From NCBI RefSeq assembly GCF_003148685.1, contig NZ_QGGR01000004.1:522182-586181 (forward strand): DNA of 64,000 nt, given 5' to 3'. The notes under the pieces were generated by a model, which worked only from the letters and a program-made list of their open reading frames with translations, did not search any database and had not been told where the DNA came from. Below, piece by piece: positions 34,255 to 45,657 of the stretch. Numbering within the stretch: position 1 is the stretch's first letter; the number at the start of each line of letters is the position of its first letter. The translations under genes and the position numbers were made by a program. The stretch comes from Actinoplanes xinjiangensis. Lineage in GTDB: Bacteria; Actinomycetota; Actinomycetes; Mycobacteriales; Micromonosporaceae.

Positions 34255-37200
34255 GTGGCATATCCGCACCCCCAGGGGCTTTATGACCCTCAGACGGAGC
34301 GAGACGCCTGCGGTGTGGCATTCATTGCCGACATTCACGGTCGTCGTTCCCATGATGTGGTGGCCAAGGGTCTGACAGCGCTGATCCGGCTGGATCACCG
34401 GGGCGCACGCGGCGCCGAGCAGAACACCGGTGACGGCGCCGGCATCATGATCCAGATCCCGGACGAGTACTACCGTGCCGTGGCCGGCTTCGAGCTGCCG
34501 CCCGCCGGTCAGTATGCGACCGGCCTCGTGTTCCTGCCCACGGACCTCGACGATGCGGCCCGTGCGATCAAGGTGTTCGAGAAGTACGTGCTCGTCGAGG
34601 GCGGCGAGGTGCTCGGCTGGCGCGACGTCCCGGTCGACCCGTCCGACCTGGGCGCGACCGCGGAGGACGCCCGTCCCGCGATCCGCCAGGTGTTCCTCTC
34701 CGCCCACCGGCTCGTCGACTCGCCCACCGGTAAAGCCGGTGCGGCTCTGAGCGGCCTCGAGCTGGACCGGGTGGCGTTCTGCATCCGCAAGCAGGCCGAG
34801 CGGGAGACCTCGCAGCGCGGCGTCGCGGCCTACTTCCCGTCGCTGTCCTCGCGGACCGTCACCTACAAGGGCATGCTCACCCCCGAGCAGCTGCCGGCGT
34901 TCTTCCCGGAGCTGTCCGACGAGCGGGTCGCCAGCGCGATCGCCCTGGTGCACTCCCGGTTCTCGACCAACACGTTCCCGTCGTGGCCGCTGGCGCACCC
35001 GTACCGGCTGATCGCCCACAACGGCGAGATCAACACGATCCGCGGCAACAAGAACTGGATGGCCGCCCGCGAGGCGCTGCTGTCCACCCCGAACCTGCCG
35101 GGCAGCATCAAGCGCCTGTTCCCGATCAACTCGCCGGAGGCGTCCGACTCGGCCAGCTTCGACGAGGTTCTCGAGCTGCTGCACCTGGCCGGCCGCAGCC
35201 TGCCGCACGCGGTGCTGATGATGATCCCCGAGGCGTGGGAGAACGACCCGGAGATGGAGGCCTCGCGCCGCGCCTTCTACCGGTTCCACGCGAGCCTCAT
35301 GGAGCCGTGGGACGGCCCGGCCGCCGTGGCGTTCACCGACGGCACGATCATCGGCGCCGTGCTGGACCGCAACGGTCTGCGCCCGGGTCGCTGGTGGCAC
35401 ACGCGGGACGGTCTGGTCGCGCTCGGTTCCGAGGCGGGCATCATCGATGTCGACCCGGCCGACGTGGTGGCCAAGGGTCGTCTCCAGCCGGGCAAGATGT
35501 TCCTGGTCGACACCGCGGCCGGCCGCATCGTCCACGACGGCGAGATCAAGGCCGAGCTGGCCGCCGCCGAGCCGTACGCGGACTGGCTGCACGCCGGGCT
35601 GATCGAGCTCAACGACCTGCCGGCCCGCGAGCACGTGATCTACACCCACGACTCGGTGCTGCGCCGTCAACAGGTCTTCGGCTACTCCGAGGAGGAGCTG
35701 AAGATTCTGGTCGCGCCGATGGCGCGCAGTGGCGCGGAGCCGCTCGGCTCGATGGGCACGGACACCCCGATCTCGCCGCTGTCGACGCGGCCGCGGCTGA
35801 TGTTCGACTACTTCCACCAGCTGTTCGCGCAGGTCACCAACCCGCCGCTGGACGCCATCCGGGAGGAGCTGGTCACCAGCCTCTCGATGACGATCGGGCC
35901 GGAGGGCAACCTGCTCAAGCCGGGACCGGCCAGCTGCCGGCAGATCGTCCTGCCGTACCCGATCATCGACAACGACGAGCTCGCCAAGATCCTGTCGATC
36001 GACGAGGACGGCGACCTGCCCGGTTTCAAGGCGGTCCGGGTCTCCGGGCTCTACCCGCTGCGGGACGGCGCGGCCGGCATCAAGGCCCGGCTCACCCAGA
36101 TCTGCCGGCACGTGTCCGAGGCCATCGAGGACGGGGTGCGCATCCTCGTGCTCTCCGACCGCGACTCCAACGCCGACCTGGCACCGATCCCGTCGCTGCT
36201 GCTCACCGCCGCCGTGCACCAGCACCTGGTGCGTGAGCAGACCCGTACCCAGGTGGCGCTGGTCGTCGAGTCCGGTGACTGCCGCGAGGTGCACCACGCG
36301 GCGACCCTGATCGGCTTCGGCGCGGCGGCGGTCAACCCGTACCTCGCGTTCGAGAGCGCCGAGGACCTGATCGCCACCGGTGCCCTGGCCGGTGTGGACC
36401 CGCGCAAGGCGGTCCGCAACTACATCAAGGCGCTCAGCAAGGGCGTCCTGAAGATCATGTCCAAGATGGGCATCTCGACCGTGTCGTCGTACTGCGGCGC
36501 ACAGGTCTTCGAGGCCGTCGGCCTGGACAACAAGCTGCTCCAGCGCTACTTCGCGGGCACCTCCGGCCGGATCGGCGGCGTCGGTCTCGCCGGGATCCAC
36601 GCCGAGATCAAGGCGCGGCACGCGAAGGCGTACCCGGCGAACAAGGCCGAGCGGGCGCACCGCCGGCTCGAGGTCGGCGGCGAGTACCAGTGGCGCCGCG
36701 AGGGTGAGCTGCACCTGTTCAACCCGGAGACGGTCTTCCTGCTCCAGCACGCGACCCGCAGCAAGCAGTACGACGTGTTCCGCCGCTACACCGAGAAGGT
36801 CAACGCGCTGTCGGCCGAGGCCGGTCACCTGCGTGGCCTGTTCCAGTTCGCCTCCGACCGCGAGGCCATCTCGATCGACGAGGTCGAGCCCGTCAGCGCG
36901 ATCGTCAAGCGGTTCTCCACCGGCGCGATGAGCTACGGCTCGATCTCCGCCGAGTCGCACGAGACCCTCGCCATCGCCATGAACCGGCTCGGCGCCAAGT
37001 CGAACACCGGCGAGGGCGGCGAGGACGTCGAGCGGCTGTACGACCCGGAGCGCCGTTCCGCGATCAAGCAGATCGCCTCCGGCCGTTTCGGGGTGACGAG
37101 CGAGTACCTGGTCAACGCGGACGACCTGCAGATCAAGATGGCGCAGGGCGCTAAGCCCGGCGAGGGCGGCCAGCTGCCCGGCAACAAGGTGTGGCCGTGG

Positions 37201-38800
37201 ATCGCGAAGACCCGGCACGCCACCCCGGGTGTCGGCCTGATCTCGCCGCCGCCGCACCACGACATCTACTCCATCGAGGACCTGGCCCAGCTGGTCCACG
37301 ACCTCAAGATGGTCAACCCGCAGTCGCGGGTGCACGTCAAGCTGGTCAGCGAGATCGGCGTGGGCACGGTCGCGGCGGGTGTCGCCAAGCTCAAGGCCGA
37401 CGTCATCCTGATCTCCGGCCACGACGGCGGCACCGGCGCGTCCCCGCTGAACTCGCTCAAGCACGCCGGCACCCCGTGGGAGCTGGGCCTGGCCGAGGCG
37501 CAGCAGACGCTGCTGCTCAACAAGCTGCGCGACCGGGTCACCGTGCAGGTGGACGGCCAGCTCAAGACCGGCCGGGACGTGGTCGTCGCGGCTCTGCTGG
37601 GTGCCGAGGAGTTCGGTTTCGCCACCGCGCCGCTGATCGTCTCCGGCTGCATCATGATGCGGGTCTGCCACCTGGACACCTGTCCGGTCGGCATCGCCAC
37701 GCAGAACCCGGTGCTGCGTGAGCGCTTCACCGGCAAGCCGGAGTTCGTCGAGAACTTCTTCCTCTTCCTCGCCGAGGAGGTCCGCGAGATCCTCGCCGAG
37801 CTGGGCTTCCGCAGCATCGACGAGGCGATCGGGCATGCCGAGATCCTCAACGTGACCGAGGCCGTCGACCACTGGAAGGCCAAGGGTCTCGACCTGTCGC
37901 CGGTCCTCTACGTGCCGGAGCTGCCGGAGGGCGCTGCCCGCCGGGGCGTCGTCGCCCAGGACCACGGCCTCGAACTCGCCCTGGACAACCAGCTGATCGA
38001 GCTGGCCCAGCCGGCGCTGACCGACGGCCTGCCGGTGCACGCCGAGCTGGCCGCCCGCAACGACCAGCGCAGTGTCGGCGCGATGCTCGGCGGTGAGGTG
38101 AGCCGGCGGTACGGCGGCAACGGTCTGCCCGACGACACCATCTCGTTCACCCTGCGCGGCACCGGGGGCAACTCGTTCGGCGCCTTCCTGCCGCGCGGTG
38201 TCACCCTGCGGCTGATCGGCGACTCCAACGACTACGTCGGCAAGGGCCTCTCCGGCGGCCGGCTGATCGTGCGCCCCACCGAGGACGCCCCGTTCACGGC
38301 GGAGGAGAACACCATCGCCGGCAACACCATCCTGTACGGCGCGACCGCCGGCGAGATCTTCCTGCGCGGCCGGGTCGGCGAGCGGTTCGCGGTCCGCAAC
38401 TCCGGCGGCATCGCGGTCGTCGAGGGTGTGGGCGACCACGGCTGTGAGTACATGACCGGTGGTGTCGTGGTGGTGCTCGGCCCGACCGGCCGTAACTTCG
38501 CGGCCGGTATGAGCGGCGGCAAGGCGTTCCTGCTGGACCTGGACCAGTCGCTGGTCAACCCGGAGCTGGTCGACCTGGGCCCGCTCACCGACGACGAGCG
38601 CGACCAACTGCGCTCGCTCGTCGAGAAGCATCACGCGGAGACCGACTCGGCCGTGGCCGGCCGCCTGCTCAAGGACTGGAGCGCGGCGGTGGAGCGGTTC
38701 ACCGCCGTGGTGCCGCGCGACTACAAGCGCGTCATGGAACTGATCAGGACCGCCGAGGCTGCCGGTCGCAACGTGGACGAGGCGGTCATGGGAGTCACCA

Positions 38801-38808
<8 letters not shown>
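34255..38808 (+). CDS. gltB: Glutamate synthase large subunit
   Basis: Transfers the glutamine amide to 2-oxoglutarate, giving two glutamates. About 1517 residues. The class II glutaminase starts at Cys19 ([13 protein letters not shown]) after a short propeptide that is removed in known enzymes. The FMN/synthase domain carries the 3Fe-4S cluster in [15 protein letters not shown] near residue 1131. The C-terminal GXGXG beta-helix domain follows. The GTG at 34255 is preferred: AGGAGG ends 4 bases upstream. gltD starts inside its last codons. Confidence 0.95.
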
Positions 38809-40270
<1,462 letters not shown>

Positions 40271-40726
40271 TCCCTTTCGCAGTCCGGGCCCGTCACCTTT
40301 TGGGTGGCGGGCCCGGCGCCTTTCCGGGGGCTGTCACCAAAACGGGCGTTAATGGGCGGGCGGATCGCCGACGCAATGGCGTCTGTCGATCGATGGTGGC
40401 GCCCGGAGGTGCCGAACTGGGCCTCGCACGGCGGCCGGGGTGCCCGACAGCGGTCCGTAGGTCCTGGACTCATCGCTGTACATCGATCCTGACGATGCCT
40501 TTTGCGCTGGCAGGGGTAGGTGTGGCTCGTGCCGGATGATGGGGTTGGGGCATGTGCCGTCGGACGCCGTGAGCGGACCGCTAGGCTGAACCGGCGGTCG
40601 CTGAAGCCCGCGGACGACGCAGCGCACCCCGCCTAACCGCGCGGGTTGACCTCGCCGTCGACACCCGCAGTTCATGCCGATGACCGGGGTCGGCCGCCGC
40701 GCCGCCCCAGGAGAAGGACTAGCCTG
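40271..40726. other. Intergenic stretch between gltD and pyk
   Basis: It holds the gltBD terminator and then about 400 bases with no credible gene. A TAGGCT -10-like box lies at 40582-40587, about 140 bases before pyk. An AGGAGAAGG ribosome-binding sequence lies just before the pyk ATG. Nothing else is recognised. Confidence 0.6.
40284..40316 (+). terminator. Terminator of gltBD
   Basis: CCGGGCCCGTCACC and GGTGGCGGGCCCGG form a 14-bp stem with one U-G wobble that is paired only in the plus-strand RNA; the loop is TTTTG. The downstream sequence CGCCTTTCC has a weak T-run. Confidence 0.75.
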
Positions 40727-42163
40727 ATGGCCGTGACACGCCGCGTAAAAATCGTCTGCACGATGGGCCCCGCCACCAAGTCACCCGAGCGCATGCTCGG
40801 GCTGGTGGAAGCGGGCATGAACGTGGCCCGGATGAACTTCAGCCACGACACCCGGGAGAACCACCGGGAGATGTACGAGCTGGTCCGCGCGGCCGCCGAG
40901 CAGGCCGACCGCCCGGTCGCCATCCTGGCCGACCTCCAGGGTCCGAAGATCCGCCTCGGCAAATTCGCCGACGGCCCGCACCGCTGGGAGACCGGCGACC
41001 GCGTCGTCATCACCAGCGACGAGATCCTCGGCACCAAGGAGCGCGTCTCCTGCACGTACAAGAAACTTCCGCACGAGGTCAAGGTCGGTGACCGCCTCCT
41101 GATCGACGACGGCAAGGTCGCGATCGAGGTGACCGAGGTCGACGGCGAGGACATCCACTGCCTGGTCACCGAGGGTGGCCCGGTCAGCAACAACAAGGGC
41201 GTCTCGCTGCCCAACGTCGCGGTCAGCGTCCCGGCGCTCAGTGACAAGGACGAGGAGGACCTGCGGTTCGCGCTGAAGCTCGGCGTCGACCTGGTCGCGC
41301 TCTCGTTCGTCCGCGCCCCCGAGGACATCAACCTCGTCCACAAGATCATGGACGAGGAGGGCCGCCGGGTCCCGGTCATCGCCAAGGTGGAGAAGCCGGA
41401 GGCGGTCGAGCACCTCGAGGCGATCGTGCTGGCCTTCGACGGCGTCATGGTCGCCCGCGGTGACCTCGGTGTCGAGCTGCCGCTCGACCAGGTCCCGCTG
41501 GTGCAGAAGCGTGCCGTGCAGCTGTGCCGGGAGAATGCGAAGCCGGTCATCGTCGCGACCCAGATGCTCGACTCGATGATCGAGAACTCGCGGCCGACCC
41601 GTGCCGAGGCCTCCGACGTGGCCAACGCGGTGCTCGACGGCACCGACGCGGTGATGCTCTCCGGCGAGACCTCGGTCGGTAAGTACCCGGTCCTCACCGT
41701 CAGCACGATGGCCAAGATCGTCACGACCACCGAGTCCGGCGGCATGGGCGTTCCGCGCCTGCAGCACGACCCGCGCACCCACGGTGGCGCGCTGACCGTC
41801 GCCGCCTCGCAGATCGCCCGCAACATCGGCGCCAAGGCGCTGGTGGCGTTCTCGCAGACCGGTGACACCGTCAAGCGTCTCGCCCGGCTGCACTGCGACC
41901 TGCCGCTCTACGCGTTCACCCCGGTCTCCGAGGTTCGCAACACCCTCGCCCTGAGCTGGGGTGTGGAGACCTTCCTGACCGACTTCGTCGAGCACACCGA
42001 CGACATGTTCCGGCAGGTCGACGCGAAGATGCTGGGTCTCGGCCTGGCCAAGCCCGGCGACTACGTGGTCGTCGTGGCCGGCTCCCCGCCGAACGCGCCC
42101 GGCTCCACCAACACCCTCCGCGTGCACCAGCTGGGTTCGCTCGTCGACCCGGCGACGGTGTGA
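40727..42163 (+). CDS. pyk: Pyruvate kinase
   Basis: Makes pyruvate and ATP from phosphoenolpyruvate and ADP. The 478-residue length is typical. Motifs include [51 protein letters not shown] (active-site Lys-Glu) and [13 protein letters not shown], with metal-binding Glu and Asp intact. The ATG at 40727 ([10 protein letters not shown]) is chosen since AGGAGAAGG lies upstream. tesB follows after 52 bases but has its own promoter. Confidence 0.97.
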   Translation: MAVTRRVKIVCTMGPATKSPERMLGLVEAGMNVARMNFSHDTRENHREMYELVRAAAEQADRPVAILADLQGPKIRLGKFADGPHRWETGDRVVITSDEILGTKERVSCTYKKLPHEVKVGDRLLIDDGKVAIEVTEVDGEDIHCLVTEGGPVSNNKGVSLPNVAVSVPALSDKDEEDLRFALKLGVDLVALSFVRAPEDINLVHKIMDEEGRRVPVIAKVEKPEAVEHLEAIVLAFDGVMVARGDLGVELPLDQVPLVQKRAVQLCRENAKPVIVATQMLDSMIENSRPTRAEASDVANAVLDGTDAVMLSGETSVGKYPVLTVSTMAKIVTTTESGGMGVPRLQHDPRTHGGALTVAASQIARNIGAKALVAFSQTGDTVKRLARLHCDLPLYAFTPVSEVRNTLALSWGVETFLTDFVEHTDDMFRQVDAKMLGLGLAKPGDYVVVVAGSPPNAPGSTNTLRVHQLGSLVDPATV

Positions 42164-42215
42164 CGTCCTGCACGCGACCGGCAACCCGCCCCGCCACCGG
42201 CCGTAAGGTGGCGGG

Positions 42216-43091
42216 GTGACCTTGCTGCAGGGACAGGCCGCCGTCGACCAGCTGCTCGAGCTTCTCGATCTCAAGCAGGTCGACGCGGCCACCTTCGAGG
42301 GCGAGAGCCCGCAGACCGGTGCCCAGCGGGTGTTCGGCGGCCAGGTCGCCGGGCAGGCGCTGGTCGCCGCCGGCCGCACGGTCGATCCGTCCCGGCACGT
42401 GCACTCGCTGCACGGGTATTTCGTGCGCCCGGGCGACCCGACCGTGCCGATCACGTTCCACGTCGAGCTGATCCGGGACGGGCGGTCGTTCTCGGTCCGC
42501 CGGTCGACGGCCAGGCAGCACGGCAAGACGATCTTCTTCATGTCGGCGTCGTTCCAGGTCCCCGAGGAGGGGCTGGACCATCACACCCCCGCGCCGACCG
42601 ACGTCCCCGGGCCGGAGGACGTGCCGACGATCATGCACTGGGCGGAGAAGTATCCGGACCGGATGGCCATGTTCAAGGCCTCGCCCCGCTCGGTCGACGT
42701 CCGCTACGTGGGCGTGCCCGGCTGGGTGCCGCCCGGCGACCGTGACGCTGAGCCGCTGCAACGGGTGTGGATGCGGCTGGACGGGCGGCTGCCCGACAAT
42801 CCGCTGATCCACGCCTGCGCGCTGACGTATGCGTCCGACATGTCGCTGCTCGACGCGGTGCTCTCCACCCACGGTGAGGTCTGGGGGCCGGGCGGCGTCA
42901 TCGGCGCCAGCCTCGACCACGCTCTCTGGTTCCACCGGCCGTTCCGTGCCGACGAGTGGTTCCTCTACGACAGCGCCAGCCCCTCCGCGAGCGGGTCCCG
43001 CGGTCTGGCCAGCGGCCGCATGTTCACCAGAAACGGCCGGCACATCGCGAGCGCCGTCCAGGAGGGTCTGCTCCGCCGCATCGGCGGCTGA
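42216..43091 (+). CDS. tesB: Acyl-CoA thioesterase II
   Basis: A double hot-dog thioesterase of 291 residues that hydrolyses acyl-CoA to free acid and CoA. The QRVFGGQVAGQALVAAGRTV helix motif and the YFVRPGDPTVPITFHVELIR strand are typical, as is LDHALWFHRPFRADEWFLYD in the second half. The GTG start at 42216 follows a TAAGGT -10 box (42204-42209) by 6 bases, so it is probably leaderless. An imperfect inverted repeat at 43115-43170 downstream may end the transcript. Confidence 0.94.
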   Translation: MTLLQGQAAVDQLLELLDLKQVDAATFEGESPQTGAQRVFGGQVAGQALVAAGRTVDPSRHVHSLHGYFVRPGDPTVPITFHVELIRDGRSFSVRRSTARQHGKTIFFMSASFQVPEEGLDHHTPAPTDVPGPEDVPTIMHWAEKYPDRMAMFKASPRSVDVRYVGVPGWVPPGDRDAEPLQRVWMRLDGRLPDNPLIHACALTYASDMSLLDAVLSTHGEVWGPGGVIGASLDHALWFHRPFRADEWFLYDSASPSASGSRGLASGRMFTRNGRHIASAVQEGLLRRIGG

Positions 43092-43284
43092 GGCGTTCCG
43101 GCCGGTCGGTGACCCCGCCGGTGGGGACCTCGGCCTGGCGACGGGCCGACATCAGATCCACCACCGGCGGGACCGGGGAACAGGCTTTCTCCGGGCCGTC
43201 CGCATCTCCGCGTGCTCGGGCCGGCCCGGCGCCCGAGTCACCTCTCCGCCGTCCGGCCGCCGCCACCGGCCGAACCTGCCTGCT

Positions 43285-43379
43285 CGTCTCTCTTGAATCC
43301 GGCCTGCCTGGCCGTCTCTCTCGTGAGTCCGGCCTGCCTGGTCGTCCTTCTCCTGAGCCCGGCCCGCCAGGCCGTCTCT
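43285..43379. repeat. 30-bp tandem repeat between tesB and the membrane gene
   Basis: About three degenerate copies (starting near 43285, 43313 and 43343) share GTCTCTC, then TCCGGCCTGCCTGG. The repeat is T- and C-rich on the plus strand and ends at the stop of the convergent membrane gene. Confidence 0.7.
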
Positions 43380-44280
43380 ATCCGCCGGGACGGGCGGGCC
43401 CGGCCTTACCGGCCGGCCGCTCGGCCCCGCTCTCCACGCCCTCCGGAGTGTCCGGGACCGCGGGCATGTCCGTGGGCGACTCGACCATCGCGCCGGCCCG
43501 CGGCCCGGTGATCCCGGCCTGGGCGAGCATCGCGTCGAGGTCGGCGGTGGTTCGAACCACCTGGTCGTGAAAGCTCTCGGAGCCGGTCGCCGTCGCGGTG
43601 GCCGCCGTCGCGGACGGGCGGGCCCGGTGCCGCGCCCGGGAGCGGGACGGCGCCCCCTCGAAGTCGGTGAGCCCGGCGGTGTACCCGCTCACCCCGGCGG
43701 CCCGTTCCGGCGGGAGCTCCAGCACGTCCTTACGCGGCCCGGCGACCTCCCGCAGTCGCAGCGCGGTCACCAGGTCGGCGACCGCACGCAGCGTGCCCAG
43801 CGCGCCGAGGACCACGATCACCATCGGCCCGGTCCGTGCGAACGAACTCGACGAGTAGAACCCGAGCCCGGTCTGGAGCACCCCGACCGTGACGAGCAGG
43901 CTCCAGGTGCGGTCGGCGCCCCGGGTCATGATCCCCACCGCGACGTCGACGGCCCCGCGGACCATCAGGTACCACCCGATCAGCGCCGCCGGCGTGGTGT
44001 AGGTGGAGTCCTGGTTGTCCCAGATCAGCAGGCCGGCGGTGACCGCGAAGAGCACGGTGAGGCAGGCGTTCAGCCACCACGTCCGGGTTCCGGCGATCGC
44101 CCGCAGCATCTCGCCGACCGCACCGAACAGCACGATCGGCCCGGCCACCGCGGCGATGTCCAGGGGTTCCAGGCGCAGCACCGACCAGGAGATCGCCAGC
44201 CAGGCCGCCCCGGTGAACATCAGGAGGCCCCACATGTTGCCGCGCTTGACGGTCGAGGGCGAAGAACCGGACCACAACAT
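43378..44280 (-). CDS. HdeD/DUF308-like membrane protein
   Basis: A 300-residue protein. Six hydrophobic helices span residues 15-175, with repeated DUF308-like pairs (WLAISWSVLRLEPLDIAAVA and GWYLMVRGAVDVAVGIM). A cytoplasmic tail of about 125 residues is Arg- and Ala-rich then acidic. HdeD relatives are linked to acid resistance in enterobacteria; here the role is unknown. The ATG at 44280 is selected because TGGAGG ends 4 bases upstream. In-frame ATGs at 44310 and 44397 lack such a site. Confidence 0.85.
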   Translation of the reverse strand: MLWSGSSPSTVKRGNMWGLLMFTGAAWLAISWSVLRLEPLDIAAVAGPIVLFGAVGEMLRAIAGTRTWWLNACLTVLFAVTAGLLIWDNQDSTYTTPAALIGWYLMVRGAVDVAVGIMTRGADRTWSLLVTVGVLQTGLGFYSSSSFARTGPMVIVVLGALGTLRAVADLVTALRLREVAGPRKDVLELPPERAAGVSGYTAGLTDFEGAPSRSRARHRARPSATAATATATGSESFHDQVVRTTADLDAMLAQAGITGPRAGAMVESPTDMPAVPDTPEGVESGAERPAGKAGPARPGG

Positions 44281-44551
44281 GAGGCCTCCAGATGATGCTG
44301 TCCCTGCCATGACAGCATCCGGGACAGCCCTGGGCCCGGGGTTCGCGCAGATTGCCTGCTTTACCGTCGCCTTTTCGGCCCGTAACGCAACGGTCATCGG
44401 TGTGTGATTGATTGTCCGGTAATTGCAGTGACCGGACCCCGGGGAAATGATTTTCCAGACCGGAGGATCAATAGCGCCCGGGACGTCACCGTGCTATGTA
44501 GGCGAACGTCAGAGGGGGTGAACGTGGTCCACGACCACCTGGTGAAATGTG
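44281..44551. other. Intergenic stretch upstream of the membrane gene and the tRNA
   Basis: No gene is seen. A GTGGTC-CAC-GACCAC palindrome lies at 44524-44538, close to the tRNA 3' end. The base composition is less GC-rich than the genes. Confidence 0.55.
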
Positions 44552-44625
44552 TGCCCCCGGTGGGATTCGAACCCACACTGTATGGTGTTTGAGACCATCT
44601 TCTCTGCCGGTTGGAATACAGGGGC
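44552..44625 (-). tRNA. tRNA with CAA anticodon (Leu), short variable loop
   Basis: A 74-base cloverleaf on the minus strand. The acceptor stem GCCCCTG pairs with CGGGGGC with one G-U. The D arm has a 3-bp stem TTC/GAA and a GG-containing loop. The anticodon stem ATGGT/ACCAT encloses CTCAAAC, giving anticodon CAA (44591-44589). The T arm GTGGG-TTCGAAT-CCCAC is perfect. The discriminator is A and CCA is not encoded. CAA reads the Leu codon UUG, but the variable loop is only 5 bases, whereas bacterial tRNA-Leu normally has a long variable arm. Confidence 0.85.
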
Positions 44626-44849
44626 GGCGCCGCACGAAGGGCTGTCTGCCTCAAGGCTGAAAGCTCTCTGCCTCAAGCCTGTCTGCCTCGGCAAAGATTG
44701 TATGCCTCGACACGGCGTGCGTATGCCTCAGCCCGGCGTGAGTTGGTCACGCCAGGATGAGACTCCGACAGCCTACCTACTAGGCTTAGGGCGGCGACAC
44801 CCACATACCGGGGTGTCGCGACATCGACGTTCTGGGGGTAGGGGTTTCC
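44626..44849. other. pdtaR upstream region with TGCCTC repeats
   Basis: The hexamer TGCCTC occurs five times in direct orientation at 44647, 44669, 44684, 44703 and 44724, spaced 15-22 bases apart. They lie upstream of a TAGGCT -10 box at 44781-44786. A hairpin follows at the expected transcript start. No gene is seen in this stretch. Confidence 0.6.
44794..44819 (+). promoter_or_regulatory. Leader hairpin of pdtaR mRNA
   Basis: GCGACACCC (44794-44802) and GGGTGTCGC (44811-44819) form a perfect 9-bp stem with an 8-base loop. It begins 8 bases after the TAGGCT -10 box, so it would be the 5' end of the pdtaR transcript and lies 30 bases before the start codon. Confidence 0.6.
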
Positions 44850-45461
44850 GTGGCCGACACGCAGGGTGGTGCGGAGCGCAAGCGGGTGCTCATCGCCGAG
44901 GACGAGGCCCTGATCCGGCTGGACCTGGCCGAGATGCTCGTGGAGGAAGGCTATGACGTCGTCGGTGAGGCCGGTGACGGCGAGACCGCCGTCCGGCTGG
45001 CCGAGGACCTCAAGCCCGACCTGGTGATCCTGGACATCAAGATGCCGATCATGGATGGGCTGGCGGCGGCGGAGCGGATCGCCGGCGGCCGGATCGCGCC
45101 GGTCGTCATCCTCACCGCGTTCAGCCAGCGTGACCTGGTCGAGCGTGCCCGTGCGGCGGGTGCGATGGCCTATCTGGTGAAGCCCTTCCAGAAGTCCGAC
45201 CTGGTGCCGGCGATCGAGATCGCCCTCTCCCGCTACTCGGAGATCTCCGTGCTGGAGTCCGAGGTCGCGGGCCTCACCGAGCGTCTCGAGACGCGCAAGT
45301 CGGTGGAGCGCGCCAAGGGCGAGCTGATGACGAAGTACTCGATGACCGAGCCGCAGGCCTTCAAGTGGATCCAGCGTGCCGCCATGGACAACCGGATGAC
45401 CATGCGTGAGGTCGCGGACCGCATCATCCTGGAGTCCGCGGGCGGTGCGGCGGCCGGTTAG
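44850..45461 (+). CDS. pdtaR: ANTAR-domain response regulator
   Basis: A 203-residue two-component response regulator whose output is an RNA-binding ANTAR domain. The receiver holds the acidic pocket AEDEA, the phosphorylated Asp at about D62 in LVILDIKMPIMDG, and the conserved Lys in YLVKPFQ. The ANTAR part (residues 140-195) reads VERAKGELMTKYSMTEPQAF and IQRAAMDNRMTMREVADRII. In mycobacteria PdtaR binds terminator or nascent RNA and is phosphorylated by PdtaS. The kinase is not in this window. The GTG start and a structured leader are noted separately. Confidence 0.93.
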   Translation: MADTQGGAERKRVLIAEDEALIRLDLAEMLVEEGYDVVGEAGDGETAVRLAEDLKPDLVILDIKMPIMDGLAAAERIAGGRIAPVVILTAFSQRDLVERARAAGAMAYLVKPFQKSDLVPAIEIALSRYSEISVLESEVAGLTERLETRKSVERAKGELMTKYSMTEPQAFKWIQRAAMDNRMTMREVADRIILESAGGAAAG

Positions 45462-45485
45462 ACCGGTTGGTATGCCTCATAGGAG

Positions 45486-45518
45486 CCGGTGGTGCGGATC
45501 ACGTGCCACCGGTTTTCT
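45486..45518 (+). terminator. Rho-independent terminator of pdtaR
   Basis: CCGGTGG (45486-45492) pairs with CCACCGG (45506-45512), followed directly by TTTTCT. It sits 25 bases after the pdtaR stop. Confidence 0.75.
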
Positions 45519-45657
45519 ATTGGCTCTTGACGAAAGGTTGAGGCTCCGTAACGGCTTTGTTACGACCGGCTGCTCAGCTGCTTGGCAGGCTATGATCCGC
45601 CAGTCCTTCCGCGATACATCTGGCGGGGATTTCTGCTGCTAAACACAAGGAGCATCG

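Noticed and set aside
34186..38634. Very long minus-strand open frame opposite gltB
   Set aside because: It is the antisense shadow of a GC-rich gene; its sequence is low-complexity Arg, Gln, Val and Asp and has no family features, while the plus strand encodes GltB.
44552..44625. Integration (att) site at the tRNA gene
   Set aside because: No integrase gene and no duplicated tRNA 3' end were seen within the window.
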